Assembly (NCBI GenBank): GCA_049587715.1
Contig: JBAVEL010000003.1
Span: 1-64,000 of the forward strand
From: JBAVEL01 sp049587715
Lineage (GTDB): Bacteria > Bacteroidota > Ignavibacteria > UBA10030 > UBA6906
Reading direction: 5' to 3'
Length of the DNA stretch: 64,000 nt
Below the pieces are notes generated by a model. The model was given only the letters and a program-made list of their open reading frames with translations. It was not told the origin of the DNA and made no database searches. The position numbers were made by a program, and so were the translations under genes. Positions within the stretch are counted from its first letter, which is position 1, and every line of letters starts with the position of its first letter. Positions 58,787-64,000 of the stretch are shown in pieces.

Positions 58787-60505
58787 ATGGAGAACCCCGT
58801 CCACATACGCACCCCTGATGTTCCCGCGCGGGAGAGGAGATGGAGCTCCCGGGCATGGATCCTGATCGTGGCGGCCGCATTTGCAGCCACCGGGGGCGCG
58901 GCCCTGACGTTCGAGTACGTGGACTACGATGACGCCTCCTCCCTGGTGTTCCATCTGACGGGACGGGACTACTCCGTACAGCAGCCCTTTGCGGTGTACC
59001 AGCGGGGGATGGATCTCATGCTCTCGCTCCTTCCCGCCTCCGAACCCGTCATCCGCACGGCGGCCATGGCGGGCTCCTGGGCGGCCGCCTGCCTGATGAG
59101 CATTCTGCTCCTGGGGCTTGTCTTCTCGCAGGCGCACATCACGGAGCCGCTCCGCCGGCTCTTCGCCGCCTCCGTGCTGGTGCTCGCCGTTCCCGAGATC
59201 TTCTACCTGGGACTCGTCTATACCCCCGTGGTGTTCGGCATGTGCTCGGTGCTGGGGGCGCACCTCCTCCTGAGGCGAGCGGCTTCGGGCGGCAGTCCGC
59301 CCGGGTGGCGGGTCATGGCCCCCGCCCTCCTCCTTCTGATCTTCGGCGGGCTCTGCCGGTGGGATCTCTTCCTCTATCCCGTTTTCATCGCTGTTGATTT
59401 CTCCCTGGATCCCCGGCTGAGGGAAGCGATGCGGAATGCGGTCTCATTCCGGTCCCTTCCCTGGGCGGCGGCGGGAGCGGCGGCCCTTCTGGTATTGGGC
59501 GGTGCCGCCTATCACCGGGACGCGGCCCTCCTCCAGAGAATCATCCACTGGTTCACGTTTGCCTTCAGCATTCCCCGCGCCCCTGACGGGCTGGGGGCGT
59601 TTGCGGGGGCGCACCTGAGCGTCTTCACCCCCGGCGCTCTCCTCGTGGGAGGGTGGGGTCTTCTCTCCTTGCTGCGGAACAGCAAGGATCTCGCGTTCTT
59701 TGCAGCGGGGGGGCTCCTTGCGGCTCTTCTCTGGCCCCTCTGGTTCAGTCCCAAGGAGCTCCTGATATTCTCTCCGTTCCTTGTTCTGGTGCTGGCTGCG
59801 GGCGCCTCCGCTGTGGTGGACTCCCCGGGGCGGAAACCCGTCCTCCTGCTGCTTGCCCTTCTCCTCGTCGCGCCCTGGATAGGGGGGATCCGTGCTCAAT
59901 ACGGGGGCACTTCCTACGGCCCGGGATTCGAGTTGCGCCCGCACGGGAATGCAGCCGATTCCCCCTCCTTCTTCGAGCCGACGCTGGGGGAGGGGGCTGC
60001 GATCCCGACCCGCGAGGGTCCCCGTCCCCTTTTCGGGCATGCATGGGTGCTCGGGGGGGGAGGATGGAGGCGGTTCGTAGAGACCCGGGGGGAGGAGCGG
60101 CGGCAGGCCCTCCTCGTCTGCGCTCGGGAGGGGTTGCCGCTTCTCCGCCTGGAGGGTCCCATGGAGCTTGAAGTCGCCGAAGCCTACCGGATGGGTTTCC
60201 GGACCCGCGACCCGCAGTACCGGCTGGAACTGCCGCCGGGGACGATCTGGATCCGGAGCTTCAGCGACGGGCACAGGTTTCTCCTCATGGTTCAGGCGGG
60301 GATTCCCGATTGGCACGGAGCGGCGGGCACTCTGAGGCGCCTGGAGGATACCCTCGGGGTATCCCGCGCAGTTGTGCGGGGGGCGCCGGGGGCCATCCGT
60401 CGGCTTCACATGAAGGCACCGGGCGCAATGGAAGGCCTGAATGCCACAACCGCCCTTCTGGATCTGACGGCAGTGCGGATGGGGAAGGGAGGCGCGAGCG
60501 AGTGA
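58787..60505 (+). CDS. Hypothetical polytopic membrane protein, possible GT-C glycosyltransferase
   Basis: A 572-residue protein with 9-11 hydrophobic helices from about 24 to 380 and a soluble C-terminal region of about 190 residues. An acidic first loop (FEYVDYDDASS, about 42-52) and a WDLFLYPVF motif are in the places where GT-C enzymes hold catalytic Asp residues, but the match is weak. It heads the unit with wzm and wzt, so a role in building or processing the exported chain is likely. Its stop overlaps the exporter start (GTGA). Not assigned to a named family. Confidence 0.6.
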   Translation: MENPVHIRTPDVPARERRWSSRAWILIVAAAFAATGGAALTFEYVDYDDASSLVFHLTGRDYSVQQPFAVYQRGMDLMLSLLPASEPVIRTAAMAGSWAAACLMSILLLGLVFSQAHITEPLRRLFAASVLVLAVPEIFYLGLVYTPVVFGMCSVLGAHLLLRRAASGGSPPGWRVMAPALLLLIFGGLCRWDLFLYPVFIAVDFSLDPRLREAMRNAVSFRSLPWAAAGAAALLVLGGAAYHRDAALLQRIIHWFTFAFSIPRAPDGLGAFAGAHLSVFTPGALLVGGWGLLSLLRNSKDLAFFAAGGLLAALLWPLWFSPKELLIFSPFLVLVLAAGASAVVDSPGRKPVLLLLALLLVAPWIGGIRAQYGGTSYGPGFELRPHGNAADSPSFFEPTLGEGAAIPTREGPRPLFGHAWVLGGGGWRRFVETRGEERRQALLVCAREGLPLLRLEGPMELEVAEAYRMGFRTRDPQYRLELPPGTIWIRSFSDGHRFLLMVQAGIPDWHGAAGTLRRLEDTLGVSRAVVRGAPGAIRRLHMKAPGAMEGLNATTALLDLTAVRMGKGGASE

Positions 60506-61293
60506 ACCGTCCGGGTCTCGGAAGCCAGCTCAGCCGGATCTGGGCCTACCGGGAGCTCCTGGGGGAGCTCTTCCGCACCTGGCTCCTCCTGAAGCATGCG
60601 GGCTCCCTGCTGGGTCTTTTGTGGACTCTCCTCAACCCCCTTCTTCTCGTCGGGACATACTGGTTTGTCTTCTCCACGATCTTCCGGGTGGAGGTGGAGC
60701 GGTACCCGCTTCTGATCATTCCCGGATTTCTGGCCTGGAACTTCACATTCGGGGCCGTGCAGGCGGCCGGCGAGTCCATTATCTCCAGCAAGTACCTGAT
60801 CACCCGCATCGCCTTTCCCGGGGAGATCCTGGTGCTGGCAAGCGTGGGAGTCACCCTTGTGGAGTTCCTGATCGGGCTGGGGATCCTCTCGGCCGTGCTC
60901 GTCGTGCTGGCCCCGCAGTCGGCGGGGGTCCTTCTGCTTCTGCCGTTGCTTCTCGCCGCGCACATCCTCTTCACGACGGGGGTTTCCCTGCTTGCCGCCT
61001 GTGGATCGGTGTTCTTCCGGGACATCCCGCGGTTGATCCCCATTGCGGGCACCATCATGTTCTTCCTCACCCCCATCTTCTATACCCTGGACATGGTGCC
61101 CGGCGGAGTGAAGCAGGTGGTCTGGCTCAACCCCCTCACATGGTTCTTCTCCGTGTACCACGATCTGCTCTACCGGCAGACGATGCCCGATCCCCTTGTG
61201 GCGGCGGGGACCCTGGGCCTGGCTCTGGCGGCCTGCTGGGGGGGGCTGGCCGTTTTCCGGATGCACCGGCATTCATTTGCCGAGCTGAGCTGA
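60502..61293 (+). CDS. wzm: Wzm-like polysaccharide ABC transporter permease
   Basis: A 263-residue ABC-2 type permease with six transmembrane helices and the family stretch IWAYRELLGELFRTWLLLKHAGSLLGLLW (in part: LLKHAGSLLGLLWTLLNPLL), followed by a FLTPIFYTLDMVP and LNPLTWFFSVYHDLLY segment near the C terminus (typical NP-x-T/-FR-type ending). It forms the pore for lipid-linked polysaccharide export with the next gene. GTG overlaps the previous stop. Confidence 0.87.
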   Translation: MNRPGLGSQLSRIWAYRELLGELFRTWLLLKHAGSLLGLLWTLLNPLLLVGTYWFVFSTIFRVEVERYPLLIIPGFLAWNFTFGAVQAAGESIISSKYLITRIAFPGEILVLASVGVTLVEFLIGLGILSAVLVVLAPQSAGVLLLLPLLLAAHILFTTGVSLLAACGSVFFRDIPRLIPIAGTIMFFLTPIFYTLDMVPGGVKQVVWLNPLTWFFSVYHDLLYRQTMPDPLVAAGTLGLALAACWGGLAVFRMHRHSFAELS

Positions 61294-61295
61294 CC

Positions 61296-62033
61296 ATGAT
61301 GCTCTCCTGCCGGAATGTGGGAAAGAAGTTCCGCCGCTACGAGCAGGGGGAGTCGCTCAAGCGCTACTTCGTGCGCCGCCTCCGGGGAGAGGTTGCGCGG
61401 GAGGAATGGAACGTCCTTTCGGGGGTGAACCTGGATGTGCGGCCGGGGGAACGTGTGGCCGTGATCGGGCGGAACGGGTGCGGCAAATCCACGCTCCTCA
61501 AGCTGATGGCGGGCATCTATGCCCCCACAACGGGTACGGTCACCGTGGGCCCGGGGAGGGTGCTGGCCCTGATCGAGCTGGGGGTGGGTTTCTACCCGGA
61601 CCTGACCGGGAGGCAGAACATGCGGCTGAACTGGGCCCTGAACGGGCTCCCTCTTGCGGAGCTGAGATCCCGGTTCGAGAGCATTGCGGAGTTCTCGGGG
61701 GTGGAGGAGTTCCTGGACACACCCCTCAAGTACTACTCCTCGGGGATGTCGGCTCGCCTGGGGTTCGCCCTGGCCATGCATGCCCGGCCGGAGCTTCTCA
61801 TTGTGGACGAGGTGCTGGCGGTGGGCGATCTGGAGTTCCAGCAGAAATGCCATGCCCGGATCGAGTCGCTCTGCAGCGCGGGCGCCACCCTCATCCTGGT
61901 CTCGCACAACCTGGGGGATGTCTCCCGGGTCTGCCGGAGGGGCGTCTGGATCAACGGGGGAACGGTGGCCTTTGACGGTCCCGTGGAGGAGGCGGTTGCC
62001 CTCTACACCCGCTCCCTTCAGGACGCGCCGTGA
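61296..62033 (+). CDS. wzt: Wzt-like polysaccharide ABC transporter ATPase
   Basis: A 245-residue ATPase with Walker A GRNGCGKST (58-66), a YSSGMSARL signature (YSSGM in place of LSGGQ, normal for this family), Walker B LLIVDEVLAVGD and LVSHN (H-loop). It lacks the C-terminal carbohydrate-recognition domain of long Wzt proteins, so chain-end selection must happen by another route or the substrate is short. ATGATG start 2 bp after wzm. Confidence 0.9.
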   Translation: MMLSCRNVGKKFRRYEQGESLKRYFVRRLRGEVAREEWNVLSGVNLDVRPGERVAVIGRNGCGKSTLLKLMAGIYAPTTGTVTVGPGRVLALIELGVGFYPDLTGRQNMRLNWALNGLPLAELRSRFESIAEFSGVEEFLDTPLKYYSSGMSARLGFALAMHARPELLIVDEVLAVGDLEFQQKCHARIESLCSAGATLILVSHNLGDVSRVCRRGVWINGGTVAFDGPVEEAVALYTRSLQDAP

Positions 62034-63190
62034 GGGAGTTCCATCCCATCGCCGTGCGGGAAGTGCACCTGGAGAGGGGCCTCACCGATCTGGGCGGTCT
62101 GGAAGGATACACACAGGCGCTCGTGGTGCTCCGCAGGCGCGGCCAGCCCATCGGAGAGCTCCTTCTCCCCGTGCGGCGGAACCGGGTAACGGCCCGGACC
62201 ATCCGGGATGCCCTCCCTGAGTGCGCCCGCACGGCGTGGAGCCACCTTGTGCGGGAGGGACATCCGGCCCGGATCTCCCGCCCCCTTGTCTCCGTGGTGG
62301 TCTGCACGCGCGACAGGGCCCACTGGCTCGGGGACTGCCTCAAGAGCCTGGGCCGCCTCACCTGGACGCCGCTTGAGATCCTGGTGGTGGACAACTGCCC
62401 CACCACCGACGCCACCCGCCGGCTTGTGGAGGCGACACCGGGCGTGGAGTACCTCCGGTGCGACACGCCGGGGCTGGACAACGCCCGCAATTTCGGGGGG
62501 GGTGCTGCGCGTGGGGAAATCGTGGCATTCACGGATGATGATGCGAGGGTGGACCCCGGGTGGATCACGGCCCTCGTGATGTGCCTGGAAGACCCCACCG
62601 TGGCCGTGGCCACCGGGGTGGCCTTTCCCCTGGAGATCGAGACTCCTGCGCAGTTTCTGTTCGAAGCGGCGGGCGGGTTCCGGCGGGGGCTGCTCCCCCG
62701 CCGCCTGGGGATGGCCCATGCACCCTGGGCGGGGGCGGCCGGGGCCGGCGTGAACATGGCCGTCAGAAAAGAGGTCTTCCTCCAGACGGGCGGCTTCGAT
62801 CCGTATCTGGACGGGGGCACGCCCACACTCAGCGGTGGAGACCACGAGTTCTTCTCCCGGGTTCTTGCCCGCGGCCACAGGATCGCCTACGAGCCATCCG
62901 CCTGCGTGTGGCACCTCCACCGGAAGGAGAGTGACGCCGTCGGGAAGACCCTCTTCGGATACGGAGTGGGGGTCTACGCCTGGTGGACCCGCTCCCTCTG
63001 GGTGGACAGGGAATACGGGGCTGTGGCCTCGTCGGTCCTCTGGTTTGTGCACTACCATCTCAGGAATCTTCTCCGTGTGCTTCTCGGCAGGAGCTCTCCG
63101 CTACCCCTCTCCCTGGTGCTGGCGGAAATGAGGGGGGCTCTCTGGGGCCCCTGGGCGTACCTTCGTTCCCGTTTCTTCTCCCGCCTGTAG
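62030..63190 (+). CDS. Family 2 glycosyltransferase with N-terminal extension
   Basis: A 386-residue protein. The first 80 residues are an extra domain (REVHLERGLTDLGGLEGY...) not part of the GT-A fold. The GT domain has VSVVVCTRDRAHWLGDCL (about 85-102), VVDNCPTTDATRRLV, and TDDDARVDPGW (DxD, about 165-175), with NMAVRKEVFLQTGGFDP later. Similar mosaics occur in cell-surface polysaccharide loci. Acceptor unknown. GTG overlaps the wzt stop. Ends 7 bp before the next gene. Confidence 0.83.
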   Translation: MREFHPIAVREVHLERGLTDLGGLEGYTQALVVLRRRGQPIGELLLPVRRNRVTARTIRDALPECARTAWSHLVREGHPARISRPLVSVVVCTRDRAHWLGDCLKSLGRLTWTPLEILVVDNCPTTDATRRLVEATPGVEYLRCDTPGLDNARNFGGGAARGEIVAFTDDDARVDPGWITALVMCLEDPTVAVATGVAFPLEIETPAQFLFEAAGGFRRGLLPRRLGMAHAPWAGAAGAGVNMAVRKEVFLQTGGFDPYLDGGTPTLSGGDHEFFSRVLARGHRIAYEPSACVWHLHRKESDAVGKTLFGYGVGVYAWWTRSLWVDREYGAVASSVLWFVHYHLRNLLRVLLGRSSPLPLSLVLAEMRGALWGPWAYLRSRFFSRL

Positions 63191-63197
63191 GAACCCC

Positions 63198-64000
63198 ATG
63201 TCTCCGGGAGAAACCCTCCGCACAAGCGTCATTGTCTGCACGCACAACCGCCGCGATTCGCTCCGGGACCTTCTGCATGGGCTGGCCGCGCAGGATTCGC
63301 CCCCCGGCGGGATGGATGTGGTTGTGGCGGCGGACTCCTGCACCGACGGCACTCCCGGCGAGGTGCTGGAAGCGATGGAGCGGTTTCCGCATCCCCTGGA
63401 GCTCGTGGAGACCTGGGCGCGCAATGCCGCCGCGGCCCGGAACGCGGGGGCGCGAAAGGCGGCGGGAGAGGTGCTCCTCTTTCTGGATGACGACATGCTC
63501 CCCTCCCCCGGACTCGTACGGGAGCACGCAGCCGCCCAGCGGGATGCCGGCGTGGTGATAGGATATGCCCGTCCCGTCCCGGGAGCCGATGCACGGCTCT
63601 GGCAATTGCATGCCCGGATCTGGTGGGAGGACAGGTTCAGGGACATGGCGCGGCCCCATCACCGCTTCTCGTATCAGGACCTCTTCAGCGGCAACTTCTC
63701 CATCAAGCGGGAGCTGTTTCTGGAAGCGGGGGGATTCGACGAGACCCTGGGCCGTCTGGAAGACTACGAGCTGGGCATCCGGCTGGTGAAGCGGAACGCC
63801 CTGTTTACCTTCCGTCCCGGCGCCCTGACTCTTCACCGGGAGTCGGGCTCCCAACAGAAGTGGCTCCAGAGGCAGGAGCTGGAGGGAGGGACATTCGTCC
63901 GGCTGGAGGCGATGCATCCCGAGCTGCGGGGCCGGTTCCACAGGGTATCGCCCGACGGAACCCTGAGCGGATGGCTCAGGCACACGGGGCTCCGGGGGGG
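63198..64000 (+). CDS. Family 2 glycosyltransferase (3' end cut by window)
   Basis: The frame is open from ATG 63198 to the last base (about 267 codons visible). The GT-A features are SVIVCTHNRRDSLRDLL (about 10-26), ADSCTDGTPGEVL (nucleotide-binding block), FLDDDMLPSPGL (DDD site) and FSGNFSIKRELFLEAGGFDE. It is closely parallel to the preceding gene's catalytic part and probably continues the same pathway. Missing C terminus lies beyond the window. Confidence 0.85.
   Translation, partial: MSPGETLRTSVIVCTHNRRDSLRDLLHGLAAQDSPPGGMDVVVAADSCTDGTPGEVLEAMERFPHPLELVETWARNAAAARNAGARKAAGEVLLFLDDDMLPSPGLVREHAAAQRDAGVVIGYARPVPGADARLWQLHARIWWEDRFRDMARPHHRFSYQDLFSGNFSIKRELFLEAGGFDETLGRLEDYELGIRLVKRNALFTFRPGALTLHRESGSQQKWLQRQELEGGTFVRLEAMHPELRGRFHRVSPDGTLSGWLRHTGLRG

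Overview
This is a GC-rich bacterial chromosome segment with short intergenic gaps, many start/stop overlaps (ATGA, GTGA, TTGA) and frequent GTG/TTG starts. No rRNA, phage, insertion sequence or CRISPR array is visible. Lipoproteins (RlpA-like, a lytic transglycosylase, an FKBP isomerase), a Wzm/Wzt-type polysaccharide ABC exporter and a large glycan cluster point to a diderm bacterium. A fused E1 oxo-acid dehydrogenase, an atpD-atpC pair with no other ATP synthase genes beside it, a CruF/CrtYc/CrtYd carotenoid set and a pyruvoyl arginine decarboxylase would fit an FCB-like or neighbouring uncultured phylum (for example Eisenbacteria, Krumholzibacteriota or Gemmatimonadota type). That placement is inference, and nothing here settles it.

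Layout. 1-6026: carotenoid operon (CrtI-type desaturase cut by the window edge, acyltransferase, glycosyltransferase, CruF hydratase, two-subunit lycopene cyclase, two SRPBCC-type proteins, an SDR39U1-like reductase). 6070-8666: HtpX protease, UppP phosphatase and a pseudo-receiver protein. 8741-11660: queE-queC-fumarase. 11713-21566: a long co-directional run (S9 peptidase, FKBP, EttA, dipeptidase, GH13 amylase, PAP2-like protein, TerC). 21661-24017: tRNA-Thr and an ArsR-controlled operon (arsR, CxxC thioredoxin-like protein, ArsP-like permease, a small CC-motif protein). 24098-28332: atpD-atpC, an unknown gene, a mannose-1-phosphate guanylyltransferase and an RlpA lipoprotein. 28333-29647: a 525-bp lower-GC gap with an rRNA-leader-like sequence, then a lytic transglycosylase.

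29663-31944 (minus): smpB-tyrS-pdaD. 32012-40548: a complete lipoate-dependent dehydrogenase locus (lpdA, lipB, fused E1, E1 alpha, E1 beta, E2, lipA) whose leader carries a terminator-like hairpin between promoter and start codon. 40545-44671: the translation block rplM-rpsI-rpsB-tsf-pyrH-frr. 44684-48768 (minus): polA and an MFS transporter. 48827-64000: surface-glycan cluster with a Wzx-like flippase, a Wzm/Wzt exporter, two NodB-like deacetylases, several glycosyltransferases, a UDP-galactopyranose-mutase-like FAD protein, a tRNA-Ser gene in the middle, and a last glycosyltransferase cut by the window edge.

Promoters can be read directly in this window: eleven sites resemble sigma-70 elements with spacers of exactly 17 bp (one more has 16), and their -10 hexamers are mostly TACATT, TATATT, TACCTT or TATACT. 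They place the transcription-unit boundaries above.
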